A DNA stretch of 64,000 bases, from assembly GCF_021731985.1 (NCBI RefSeq), contig NZ_JAKFWH010000060.1:1-64000 (forward strand), in the 5' to 3' direction. Below are positions 38,838 through 48,200 of the stretch, in pieces (position 1 is the stretch's first letter; every line of letters begins with the position of its first letter). The notes beneath the pieces are model-generated. The model was not told the origin of the DNA and did no database searches. It was given only the letters and a program-made list of their open reading frames with translations. Source of the stretch: Nitrosomonas sp. (GTDB lineage Bacteria > Pseudomonadota > Gammaproteobacteria > Burkholderiales > Nitrosomonadaceae). The position numbers were made by a program, and so were the translations under genes.

Positions 38838-40524
38838 TCATACAAGCCAAAATCGTTTCATTCAGTATGGCAGGTGGAATATCCGCCCGCATCACGGCTT
38901 CACCGATGCGATTGAGAACAATAAAACGTGCTCTGCCAGCATCCACTTTTTTATCCAGCATCATCAATTGCAAATATTTTTCCGACGGCATTCTGGGTGC
39001 TACAACCGGCAACCCAGCCTGTAAAAAAATCTTGCGGATACGGCTAACATCCGCTTCGCTGATGAGTTTCATGCGCCGGGATAAATCAGCTGCCAGCACG
39101 ATGCCGGCCGCCACTGCTTCACCGTGTAACCAGACACCATACCCCATCCCATTTTCTATGGCATGTCCAAATGTATGCCCCAGATTCAGCAAAGCCCTTA
39201 CCCCTTCTTCCTTTTCATCCGCAGCAACTATTTCAGCTTTATTCTCACAGCTACGTTGGATCGCTTCATTCAACGCCACCGGGTCCCGTGCTAACAAGCG
39301 ATGCATATTTCGTTCCAGCCAATCAAAAAACGCTGGATCACGAATCAAGCCATACTTGATAATTTCAGCAAAACCTGCGCGCAGCTCTCTATCCGGCAAC
39401 GTATTCAATGTTGCGCTGTCCGCCAATACCATACGCGGCTGATAAAAGGCGCCGATCATGTTTTTACCTAAGGGATGATTAATACCGGTTTTACCCCCTA
39501 CCGAGGAATCAACCTGTGCCAGCAATGTCGTGGGAATCTGAATAAATGGCACGCCCCGTAAATAAGTCGCCGCGGCAAATCCGGTCAAATCACCGATCAC
39601 ACCACCACCCAGCGCCAAAATGGCAGTATTTCGTTCGCAGTGATTTTTAAGGAGTGCATCAAAAATTAAATTTAAAGTTTCCCAATTTTTATGGGCTTCG
39701 CCATCCGGCAGGATGATCGAAACAGAAATAACTCCCTGTTTCTCCAATGCTGCGCGCAAATTATCCAGATAGAGTGGTGCAATCGTTGTGTTGCTGACGA
39801 TAGCGACTCTTTTTTGCGGCAAGCAAGACACGATCAAATCAATCTGTTGCAGGATTCCGTGACCGATATGGATGGGATAGCTGCGCTTTTCTGACGAAGG
39901 CGTAAAATCTACCGTGATAGTTTGCATGATATTTTTGTTATTATTTTGCATTATATTGTTGAAATCAATAGATATTAACTTATTAATGAGTTTTTGTACT
40001 AAAAAACGGATACCTTGTTTCCCGCTATCAATGATGATATGAGCTGTTTCACGATACAGCGCATCCCGCTGCGCATAGAGTTCATTCAATCGTGCAAACA
40101 AATTTTGTGTCTGAAGTAATGGCCGGCTTTTATCATACCGGGTGCGCCGGTACAAATCATTGACCGATGCCCGGAGATAAATAACGATCCCGCCGCGCCG
40201 CAGTATTTGACGATTTTCCCGGCTCAGCACTGCGCCGCCACCGGTAGCCAATACGATATTACTTTTTTTAACCAGCTCAACCAGCACTTCAGATTCACGT
40301 TTACGAAAGCCAGCCTCACCTTCAATCTCAAATATCACCGGAATTTTTACACCGGTACGGTCCTGGATCTCATGATCTGAGTCGACAAATTCCTTACCCA
40401 GAGAATTAGCCAGTGCTTTACCGATGGTCGTTTTTCCGGCACCCATCATACCCACCAGAATTATATTGGTATTCCCCAGTTTTTTCTGAACGGGTTGAAG
40501 TATTTTCGTTTTGCTTAAATTCAT
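38827..40524 (-). CDS. aroKB: Shikimate kinase / 3-dehydroquinate synthase, single-frame fusion
   Basis: One 565-residue frame joining two shikimate-pathway enzymes. Residues about 18-185 are AroK (Walker [26 protein letters not shown]). Residues about 200-560 are AroB ([49 protein letters not shown]). The join is an Asn/Ile-rich AT-rich linker (about 186-200), followed by MQTITVDF, which looks like a normal AroB start. The two genes are usually separate neighbours in betaproteobacteria, so a lost stop codon is likely. AroB might still be translated separately from its own ATG. Confidence 0.9.
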   Translation of the reverse strand: MNLSKTKILQPVQKKLGNTNIILVGMMGAGKTTIGKALANSLGKEFVDSDHEIQDRTGVKIPVIFEIEGEAGFRKRESEVLVELVKKSNIVLATGGGAVLSRENRQILRRGGIVIYLRASVNDLYRRTRYDKSRPLLQTQNLFARLNELYAQRDALYRETAHIIIDSGKQGIRFLVQKLINKLISIDFNNIMQNNNKNIMQTITVDFTPSSEKRSYPIHIGHGILQQIDLIVSCLPQKRVAIVSNTTIAPLYLDNLRAALEKQGVISVSIILPDGEAHKNWETLNLIFDALLKNHCERNTAILALGGGVIGDLTGFAAATYLRGVPFIQIPTTLLAQVDSSVGGKTGINHPLGKNMIGAFYQPRMVLADSATLNTLPDRELRAGFAEIIKYGLIRDPAFFDWLERNMHRLLARDPVALNEAIQRSCENKAEIVAADEKEEGVRALLNLGHTFGHAIENGMGYGVWLHGEAVAAGIVLAADLSRRMKLISEADVSRIRKIFLQAGLPVVAPRMPSEKYLQLMMLDKKVDAGRARFIVLNRIGEAVMRADIPPAILNETILACMSDE

Positions 40525-40586
40525 ACCTGTGATTGTAGCAGCAGTAAGTACGCAGATACACTCACTGGTTAGTCACGCCTTGTCAG

Positions 40587-43500
40587 TTAATTCTGAGTCT
40601 TTTTGACAGGCTTGAAGGATAACGCGGGTTGTTTCAGTGTGTTTTGATTGTTTCCAGGGTGTTTGGGGCCATGTTTGCTCACAAACCAGGAAAAAAATAA
40701 CGGCACAAATATCGTCGCAATCAGAGTTGCCATGATCATCCCGCCAAAGACGCCTGTTCCCATCGATTGCCGAGCCGCTGAGCCAGCACCGGTTGCAAGT
40801 ACCAAAGGGACTACTCCTAATATAAAAGCCATGGAAGTCATTACAATAGGTCGGAAACGTAGCTGAGCGGATTGAATGGCTGCTTGTTTAATCGCAACCC
40901 CTTCTTTCATCCTCTGGTTGGCAAATTCGACCAATAAAATTGCATTTTTTGCTGTCAGTCCAATTAATGTCACCATCCCAATCTGAAAATAAATGTCATT
41001 CGGCATATCGCGCAACAAAATCGCTATCAACGCACCCACCATCGCGAATGGAATCGCCATAATGACAGCCAGTGGCAGTGCCCAGGTTTCAAATTGCGCT
41101 GCCAGAATCAAAAAAACCATCACAACGGCCAAGCTAAACGCAAAAATTGCCGCCGAACCCATTTTCTTTTCCTGAAATGCAGCACCGGTCCAAGCGATCT
41201 GATAACCCTCCGGCAATGTTCTGGCTGCAATACTTTCAACCAATGCTATCGCATCCCCGGAACTGACCCCACTCGCACCGCTGCCCATTATTTTTGCCGA
41301 CAATAGCCCGTTGAATCGTTCCAATTGCTCTGCACCCACGATATGCTTTACTGTACTCAGTGCAGATAAAGGAACCATCGAACCGGATTCTGAACGCACA
41401 TAAACCTTACCGAGATCCTCCGCTTTCATGCGATAAGCCGCTTCAGCTTGCAACTGCACGCGATAGGTCCGTCCGGAACGATTAAAGTCATTCACATAAA
41501 ATGATCCCATAGTGCTTTGCAACGTTGCGTAGATATCCGCAATGGACACTCCTTGTGCAATGGCTTTGGCTTCATCCACTTCAACAAAATATTGCGGCAC
41601 CGATGTTCGCAAGAAAGTATTCACAGTCGCCAGTTTGGGTTCCTGTTTCAGGGTTTGTACCAACTCATTCACCACACTGGCCAATTGCGTCGTCTCTGAA
41701 TTTGTCCGGCTTTGAACAAATAGTTCAAAGCCGCCCGTACTACCCAAGCCACGTATCGCCGGTGGATTAAAGGCTATCGCCAAACCATCCGGTTGTTGTG
41801 CGCCGATCAGAAACAATTTTTTCACAATATCCGTAGCGGTTGTGGTGCGTTCTGACCAATCCTTCAAACGGATGAACATGGTCGAAACATTGGTTTTATT
41901 GCCGCCACCAATAAAATCTAATCCATTGACCGCGAACTGAAAAGCCACGGCAGATTCTTTTGCCATCTCAGTATTAATGGCATCCGCCGTACTGACTGTT
42001 CTCGCCAGTGTTGCGCCATCTGGCAAGATCACCGCTGCAATCACATAGCCTTGATCTTCCGGCGGAACAAAGCTTTCAGGAATATTTTTTACTAAATAAA
42101 CCAGGCTAGCAATCATCACCAGAAATATCAGCGCGCTTCTAGCCACATGACGTAAGCTCAAGCCAACCATACCAACATAGAGTCTACGCACACGCTCAAA
42201 ATGATTATTAAACCAGGTAAAAAAAACAGATTGGCGGTGTGTGGGGCGAAGTAAGACCGCACACAATGTAGGCGTCAGCGTTAAAGCGACAATACCGGAA
42301 ATAACACCGGCGACAGCCACTGTCACGGCAAACTGCTGGTACAGCTCCCCGGCGATACCGCCGAGAAAAGCAACAGGGATAAAAACCGCCACCAGAACCA
42401 TGGTCATCGCCACCACGGCGCGGGATACCTGTTGCATTGCTTTGATGGCCGCATCAATCGGCGATAACTTCTCCTGCGACATCAGCCGCTCAATATTTTC
42501 CAGCACGACAATCGCGTCATCGACCACTATGCCGATCGAAAGCACCATCGCAAACAGCGTCAACGTATTGATCGAGTAGCCCAGTAGCCATAATCCGGCA
42601 AAGGTGCCAATCAAGGAAATCGGGATGGCAATAATCGGAATCAATGTCGCACGCCAGCTCTGTAGAAACAAATAAACCACCAGAACCACCAGCAGCATCG
42701 CTTCCCCCAGGGTTTTTACCACTTCCCAGATCGATTCTTTAACAAACACGCTGGTATCATAAGAGATAACGTATTCCATGCCTTCCGGAAAATATTGCTG
42801 CAGCTCAATCATCCTGGCTTTAACAGCGGCTGCTGTATCCAGCGCATTGGCACCCGAACGCAGAAAAATACCAATCCCTAATCCCGGTTTGCCGTTGAGC
42901 AAGGTACGTGTCGCATAATCTTGCGCACCCAGCTCAATCCGCGCCACATCTTTCAGATAGAGCACACCGCGCGGCCCGCCTGAACGCAGAATGATATTCT
43001 CAAACTGTTCTGGCTCTAATAACCGCCCTTTTGCGGTCACGGTATAAACCAATTGTTGATCCGCCAACGCCGGTTCCTGGCCTATTTTCCCGATGGCTTG
43101 CTGCGCATTCTGCGCCCGGATGGCACTTGCAATGTCAGTGGTTGTAATACCCAACTGCGCCATCCGGTCAGGCCGCAACCAAATCCGCATGGAATAGTCC
43201 TGTGCGCCAAAAATCCGGGCTTCCCCCACACCGCTGGCACGTCTCATATCATCCAAAATATTGATCGTAATGAAATTACTCAAGAATAGCGGCGTATGCT
43301 TCGGATCTTTGGAAGTTATCGCAAAAACCAGCAACAGATCGTTCGAACGTTTCTGAATGGTAATGCCGGTGCGCCTCACTTCATCGGGCAAACGTGCCAA
43401 GGCGGTATTGACTTCATTGCTGACATTGAAAGTAGCCCGATCAATATCGGTTCCAATTTCAAAAGTAATGGTAATCGTCAGACGGCCGCTTGAATCAGCA

Positions 43501-43742
43501 CTGGAATTAAAGTACAACAAGCCCTCAATTGCGCTGAGTTTCTCCTCGATCGGCGCAGCCACCGTTTTGATCATGGTCTCCGCACTTGCACCCGGAAATG
43601 TTGCCGTCACAATAACTGTTGGCGGTGTAATCCTCGGATACTGTTCGATGGGTAATTGCATAGCCGCAGCCAATCCTGCTAGAACGATAATAATCGACAG
43701 AACCGAAGCAAAAATTGGTCGTTCAATAAAAAATCTGGCCAT
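40587..43742 (-). CDS. RND efflux transporter permease, HAE1 family (AcrB-like)
   Basis: A 1051-residue inner-membrane pump of the hydrophobe/amphiphile efflux family. It begins MARFFIERPIFASVLSIIIV, has two six-helix halves separated by two large periplasmic loops, and keeps GYSINTLTLFAMVLSIGIVVDDAIV (helix 4 proton-relay Asp pair). The length is normal for AcrB/MexB. The membrane fusion gene is just upstream, 15 bp apart; no outer-membrane channel gene is present. Substrates cannot be told. Confidence 0.93.
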   Translation of the reverse strand: MARFFIERPIFASVLSIIIVLAGLAAAMQLPIEQYPRITPPTVIVTATFPGASAETMIKTVAAPIEEKLSAIEGLLYFNSSADSSGRLTITITFEIGTDIDRATFNVSNEVNTALARLPDEVRRTGITIQKRSNDLLLVFAITSKDPKHTPLFLSNFITINILDDMRRASGVGEARIFGAQDYSMRIWLRPDRMAQLGITTTDIASAIRAQNAQQAIGKIGQEPALADQQLVYTVTAKGRLLEPEQFENIILRSGGPRGVLYLKDVARIELGAQDYATRTLLNGKPGLGIGIFLRSGANALDTAAAVKARMIELQQYFPEGMEYVISYDTSVFVKESIWEVVKTLGEAMLLVVLVVYLFLQSWRATLIPIIAIPISLIGTFAGLWLLGYSINTLTLFAMVLSIGIVVDDAIVVLENIERLMSQEKLSPIDAAIKAMQQVSRAVVAMTMVLVAVFIPVAFLGGIAGELYQQFAVTVAVAGVISGIVALTLTPTLCAVLLRPTHRQSVFFTWFNNHFERVRRLYVGMVGLSLRHVARSALIFLVMIASLVYLVKNIPESFVPPEDQGYVIAAVILPDGATLARTVSTADAINTEMAKESAVAFQFAVNGLDFIGGGNKTNVSTMFIRLKDWSERTTTATDIVKKLFLIGAQQPDGLAIAFNPPAIRGLGSTGGFELFVQSRTNSETTQLASVVNELVQTLKQEPKLATVNTFLRTSVPQYFVEVDEAKAIAQGVSIADIYATLQSTMGSFYVNDFNRSGRTYRVQLQAEAAYRMKAEDLGKVYVRSESGSMVPLSALSTVKHIVGAEQLERFNGLLSAKIMGSGASGVSSGDAIALVESIAARTLPEGYQIAWTGAAFQEKKMGSAAIFAFSLAVVMVFLILAAQFETWALPLAVIMAIPFAMVGALIAILLRDMPNDIYFQIGMVTLIGLTAKNAILLVEFANQRMKEGVAIKQAAIQSAQLRFRPIVMTSMAFILGVVPLVLATGAGSAARQSMGTGVFGGMIMATLIATIFVPLFFSWFVSKHGPKHPGNNQNTLKQPALSFKPVKKTQN

Positions 43743-43757
43743 GTGTGCAGTTGCTAT

Positions 43758-44954
43758 TTAATTGGTAGATACCGCATTGGATTGAGCAGAAGTTAACGTA
43801 TCCCGCAATTGAGGATCAACCACTTTGCCGGGTGCTAATTTGATCATATTGTCTATCACCACCCTATCCCCTGCATGCAATCCATCCAGAATGATCCAAT
43901 CCTTTCCGATCCAATCCCCTGCAATGACAGGACGCTGCATCACCGCATTGCTCTCATTGAGGACATACACATATCGACCCAGATCCGAAGTCAGAACCGC
44001 AACCTGCGGCACCACATAAACAGCTCTGGATTCTCCCGCAGTAACCCGCACACGAACAAATTGACCGGGCAATATGCGCTGATCGCTATTCTCAAAGGTT
44101 GCGCGCAATTGTTGTGTGCCGAGTAACGAATCAATTTTACTGGCGGCAAAATTGAGCTTCCCTTCCTGCTGATACTCAGACCCATCTGGCAAAATCATGC
44201 TGACACTGCGTACATTTTTGTCATTTAAATGTCCGCCGAATCGCGCCACTTCATTATCTGAAAAACTAAACCGGACCCAAATCGGAGAGAGTTGGGTCAA
44301 TGTCGTCAGCAAACTGGTATTGGCGGATACCAGCGCACCTTCGGAAAAAAGAGCACGGCCCGTCATTCCATTCATTGGCGCTTTGACCGTGGTATAGGAA
44401 AAATTGAGTTCCGCTTGCTGAACACGCACTTTCGCAGCTTGCAAAGCAGCTTCTGCAATAGCCAAGTCTGCTTTTGCTACATCATAGGCACGCTGACTGA
44501 CAAAATTCTCGGCCAGCAATTGCCGCTGGCGATTTTCTTCACTTTGAGCGCGCATAACACGAACATTCTGCTCAAGAAACGCTGCTCTGGCTTCTGCCAA
44601 TGCATTCTGAAAAGGTTCTGGGTCAATTAAAAACAAGGATTGCCCGGCTTTAACCGCCACACCCTCAGCATATAGCCGTTTAAGTAGCATTCCCCCCACT
44701 CGCGGGCGGATTTCAATTTCTTTGGCACCTTCGGTTTGTGCGATCGTTTCCAAGCTGACAGGCATGCTGACCGACTCTGCAACCATCACTGTGACCGTGA
44801 TCGTCTGATCCAAACGCGGTGCTTTTTGAGCTGATTCGTTATTTCCACATCCAATTAATAACAAACCCATTAGCCCGTAACCGATAAAAATAGTACCTCC
44901 ATTCTTTGTCCGCTGACACGGTACATAATTCCTCTTAAATTTAGAAACTAACAC
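43758..44954 (-). CDS. RND efflux membrane fusion protein (AcrA-like lipoprotein)
   Basis: The periplasmic adaptor of the pump encoded by the next gene. It has a lipoprotein motif LLLIGCGNN, a biotinyl-lipoyl-like barrel (EIRPRVGG...LFLIDPEPF), a coiled-coil hairpin (RAAFLEQNVRVMRAQSEENRQRQLL), and beta-barrel segments. The start is uncertain: the frame is open to 45074, the first ATG (44870) leaves too short a signal peptide, and the GTG at 44954 is used here. A clean GGAGG at about 44899 has only non-standard codons (ATT) after it. Confidence 0.85.
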   Translation of the reverse strand: MLVSKFKRNYVPCQRTKNGGTIFIGYGLMGLLLIGCGNNESAQKAPRLDQTITVTVMVAESVSMPVSLETIAQTEGAKEIEIRPRVGGMLLKRLYAEGVAVKAGQSLFLIDPEPFQNALAEARAAFLEQNVRVMRAQSEENRQRQLLAENFVSQRAYDVAKADLAIAEAALQAAKVRVQQAELNFSYTTVKAPMNGMTGRALFSEGALVSANTSLLTTLTQLSPIWVRFSFSDNEVARFGGHLNDKNVRSVSMILPDGSEYQQEGKLNFAASKIDSLLGTQQLRATFENSDQRILPGQFVRVRVTAGESRAVYVVPQVAVLTSDLGRYVYVLNESNAVMQRPVIAGDWIGKDWIILDGLHAGDRVVIDNMIKLAPGKVVDPQLRDTLTSAQSNAVSTN

Positions 44955-45213
44955 TTCCACGGTTTGCCGATATACAAGGCGGCTCAAGACTGTAAAAAGA
45001 AATTTGTTTGTCACTCGGATAATTAGTTCGTAAGTTAAAAATTTAAAATCTAATCGACTATGGAAAAACCACAAAAGCGCAATAGGGTTCTGTATAATGA
45101 ATAAGATGATAGCTTGACGGATAATGTAGAAGTATTACATAGATGAAGATAAGATATTTCTCATAATTTTACCTACCTACAGATACACAATTAAATGTAT
45201 TTTGTTCCTACCG

Positions 45214-45233
45214 ATCTGTCATACCAGACAGAT
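45214..45233. promoter_or_regulatory. Short dyad upstream of the copper operon
   Basis: An inverted repeat ATCTGTC-ATACCA-GACAGAT, about 100 bp before the multicopper oxidase start. It may be an operator for a metal-responsive regulator, but no regulator gene lies nearby and no -35/-10 pair is clear. Confidence 0.3.
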
Positions 45234-45332
45234 ACTCTGGCTATTAAATCTGATACCGGTCATCAATAAATCACATGATCCAATCAGCTCTATTTGTTTT
45301 TACTATTAGATAAATTTTTAAGGTGTGTTGAT

Positions 45333-47042
45333 ATGCCTATCCATAATTTTATTGCCTTACTAACTTTCTTCATGCTGACGTCAGCAACAATTGCTCAGGC
45401 ATCTTTGAAATTGCCTGAAACCATAAAAGTTGATCCGGCAGCGTTAACTGCTGAGCCGATGTGTGACCCGAAGATTTCACCTGCATGGCGGGAAGCCCAG
45501 GTAATTGATGGTGTCAAAATTGATGCATCACCGGGTTGCAGTCCGGATAATCCGGCTTGGATTGCCGCTGCGGTTAAAGGAACCAACAACATTTCGATGG
45601 ATACCCTGATGAAGACGGGTCTTTCACCTGATGCCATCATTAAAACCGATGATCTGGATGGTGACGGCGATCCCGACCGGATTATCATCAAGCTGGAAAT
45701 CATGGAATTAAACGGCAAATCACCCGATTTCCCCGGATTGGTTCCAACATTTGATATTGCTCCCGGCATACAACCCGGCGCATGGGTTTTCGCGCCAAAG
45801 ACCAGCGGCATGTCAACGGAAAATTTTGAAAGTGTACGCGCCAATCCGCTGCTGAGATTACCTTCGCCTGTCATCCGCGTTGAAGTAGGTGATATCGTTC
45901 AAATCGTATTGGAAAACACACACTATTTCCCGCACAGTATCCACCTGCACGGTGTGGATCACCCATTTTCACACGGTGAGCATGGTGGTCAAGACGGCGT
46001 ACCACAAACTAGTGAAGTCGAACTGATGCCTGGCGAACGCCGTATTTATCAATTCCAGGCACGGCAACCGGGCACCATGTTTTACCACTGCCATGTGCAA
46101 ACGCACACCCATTTGGCGATGGGCTTGGCTGGAATGATTGTCATTGAAGAAAACAAACCGAATAACTGGCTGCAAACTTTAAATATTGGCGCCGGGCATG
46201 TTCGCCACCCCTCCGTTGCCGTGCGCGAGCAATTTGATCAGGAATATGATCTGCATTATCACGCGATGGATAAGGAATTGAGCAGCATTATTCAGAAACA
46301 CAACGATCCTCGACTCATTGCGCGCGATATGAATCAACGTTATGACATTACCGACTCAACCGAGGATTACTTCACGCTGAACGGCTTGTCTTTCCCTTAC
46401 ACACTCAGGGAATCACTGATCATTGTTGAGCCGGATCAGAAAATCAAATTGCGCTTGCTGAACAGTGGTGGTGAACTGATCGCCGTCCATACGCATGGCC
46501 ACCACGCCACGATCACGCATTACGACGGCGTGGAGCACAACCCGGTTGCACAGATCATGCGTGACGTGTTTGACATGGCACCGGCACAACGGCTTGACCT
46601 GAAATTAGAAACCGTCAATGATGGCAAACACAGCTATGGCGAAGGTGATTGGCTGTTTCATGATCACCGGGAAAAGGGAATCACCACAAACGGTATGGCG
46701 GAAGGCGGTAGCATGAGTTCCATTGTTTACACATCTTATTTAGGTGAACACGGCATGCCCAAGGTCAGTCATTTTGGTATTGAGCTCAATAAGTATTTCA
46801 CCAAAGAATATTACGAGCGTCGACTCCCGGTGTGGCAAGACCTTGATGCATGGTCAAGCCTGGGTTCGCCTGCCGGAGATATCGGTGTTGATGCTGCGAC
46901 TCAAACTTCGTTGCTTAACGCGCTCTATGGTTTGTTGGCAGGACTTTTGATCTATCTGATTTTCGCCAAACGGGAACAAATCAAACAATGCGCTGTTGCA
47001 GCGGTTTCACGTCTAAAAAGCCCAAAAGGGAGTAACCAATAA
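45333..47042 (+). CDS. Multicopper oxidase with type 1 copper site in the N-terminal cupredoxin domain
   Basis: A 569-residue exported protein: signal peptide to about residue 23 (IAQA), copper motifs HSIHLHG (about 200), FYHCHVQTHTHLAMGL (Cys253), HTHGHHATITH (about 385) and FHDHREKG (about 443), and a C-terminal membrane helix (LLNALYGLLAGLLIYLIF). The HCH motif carrying the type 1 Cys is in the first copper domain, while the last domain has HDH. This is the pattern of type C two-domain oxidases such as the blue copper oxidase of Nitrosomonas europaea. ATG at 45333 is preceded by AAGGTG. Its stop overlaps the next start (TAATG). The role (copper or nitrogen-oxide handling) is inferred. Confidence 0.88.
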   Translation: MPIHNFIALLTFFMLTSATIAQASLKLPETIKVDPAALTAEPMCDPKISPAWREAQVIDGVKIDASPGCSPDNPAWIAAAVKGTNNISMDTLMKTGLSPDAIIKTDDLDGDGDPDRIIIKLEIMELNGKSPDFPGLVPTFDIAPGIQPGAWVFAPKTSGMSTENFESVRANPLLRLPSPVIRVEVGDIVQIVLENTHYFPHSIHLHGVDHPFSHGEHGGQDGVPQTSEVELMPGERRIYQFQARQPGTMFYHCHVQTHTHLAMGLAGMIVIEENKPNNWLQTLNIGAGHVRHPSVAVREQFDQEYDLHYHAMDKELSSIIQKHNDPRLIARDMNQRYDITDSTEDYFTLNGLSFPYTLRESLIIVEPDQKIKLRLLNSGGELIAVHTHGHHATITHYDGVEHNPVAQIMRDVFDMAPAQRLDLKLETVNDGKHSYGEGDWLFHDHREKGITTNGMAEGGSMSSIVYTSYLGEHGMPKVSHFGIELNKYFTKEYYERRLPVWQDLDAWSSLGSPAGDIGVDAATQTSLLNALYGLLAGLLIYLIFAKREQIKQCAVAAVSRLKSPKGSNQ

Positions 47043-48004
47043 TGGCTAAGACAACAACAATTACTTTCATACTTGCTGGTCTGCTTGCTTTCAGTGCACA
47101 TGCCATGGCACAGCAACCGGCTAAACCCAGCGAACACGACCATCAAGATCACAGTGGTCATGACATGAGTCAGAAAAATGCTACCCCAACAGATCATAGC
47201 CATGATCATGATGCCATGGATCACAGCGGCCACAACATGGAACCCGATCACACGATAGATCACGGTGATCACAGTGACCATAGCGGTCATGCCACAAGCA
47301 CGCAGTCCACAGAACATGGCGATGCGCACCATCATCATCATATGGACCACGATCACATTATGGATCATGAAGGCACCATGATCATGGGGCAAAACCTGGA
47401 CAAACTGCCCAGTAGCTGTAAAAGCATTTCTGAAGAGGTTGAAATTACCGTGCGTGCCGGCAGGAAGTATGCCGCAAAATTCCCCGGAACGGCTTTCGCG
47501 TTTGATCAGCAGCAATGGCATGTAAAACCCTGTTCAAAAGTAACCTGGCACTTCATTAACGAAGATAATATCCGCCATCAATTCATGATGCACGGTTTGC
47601 CAAAATACCTCTATAAATATGGCATGTTCCACCTTGAAGTCACCGGGCCTAAAACGGTATCCGGCACGATCATCGTTCCAGGATCCGATGATACCTTCCT
47701 GGTGCACTGCGACATTTCCCATCACATGGAAAAAGGCATGAAAGCGCAATTGGTGGTTGGAAAAGGCGCGGAAAATATACCCAGTATTCCTGGGGTAACG
47801 CCTTACAATATCAACGACACCTACGAAGCGGAAAACTTACCCAAAATCTCCGACAAAGCGGAACAAAGCGCCATGGTCAGACAAATCACGGCGTTCACCA
47901 ACAATAATTTCCAAAACTATGGAATGATGCTGATAGGGCTGCTTATTGGTTTGTTGTGTATCCCGCTATTTAAGAAAATCCCGTTTCGCAAAAAGAGCGA
48001 TTAG
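47042..48004 (+). CDS. His/Asp/Met-rich cupredoxin-domain membrane protein
   Basis: A 320-residue copper-binding protein. After the signal peptide (to about 23), residues 30-110 are a metal-binding stretch of HxxHxGH/DH repeats with Met. A cupredoxin domain follows, with type 1 ligands visible: His in IRHQFMMHG, Cys, His and Met in LVHCDISHHMEKGM. It ends in one membrane helix (MMLIGLLIGLLCIPLF) and a basic tail. It overlaps the oxidase stop by one base, so the two are co-translated. It likely delivers electrons or copper to the oxidase, or buffers periplasmic copper. Confidence 0.87.
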   Translation: MAKTTTITFILAGLLAFSAHAMAQQPAKPSEHDHQDHSGHDMSQKNATPTDHSHDHDAMDHSGHNMEPDHTIDHGDHSDHSGHATSTQSTEHGDAHHHHHMDHDHIMDHEGTMIMGQNLDKLPSSCKSISEEVEITVRAGRKYAAKFPGTAFAFDQQQWHVKPCSKVTWHFINEDNIRHQFMMHGLPKYLYKYGMFHLEVTGPKTVSGTIIVPGSDDTFLVHCDISHHMEKGMKAQLVVGKGAENIPSIPGVTPYNINDTYEAENLPKISDKAEQSAMVRQITAFTNNNFQNYGMMLIGLLIGLLCIPLFKKIPFRKKSD

Positions 48005-48038
48005 CGCTTAACTATCGCTTAGCTTTTTTATTCCAGAG

Positions 48039-48082
48039 ACCGGTCAGATAAATTCAAATTTGAATTTGTTTGGCCGGTTTTT
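48039..48082 (+). terminator. Terminator of the copper operon
   Basis: A hairpin of about 20 bp (with a few G-T pairs) from ACCGG to CCGGT, centred on AAATTCAAATTTGAATTT, followed by TTTTT. It lies 35 bp past the cupredoxin gene stop. Confidence 0.85.
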
Positions 48083-48200
48083 CTATGGCTTAAAATGAAT
48101 CAAACTTTCAACCGCATCGATACTCCGCTGATGTAAAGCAACCATTTCAGAAGAAAATTCAGAAATCGACAAATTCTTTTGCCGTCACTATTGGGTACAA

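Noticed and set aside
47117..47372. His/Asp repeats in the cupredoxin gene as a DNA tandem repeat
   Set aside because: The repetition is at protein level (metal-binding HxxH/DH) with varied codons, not a DNA repeat array.
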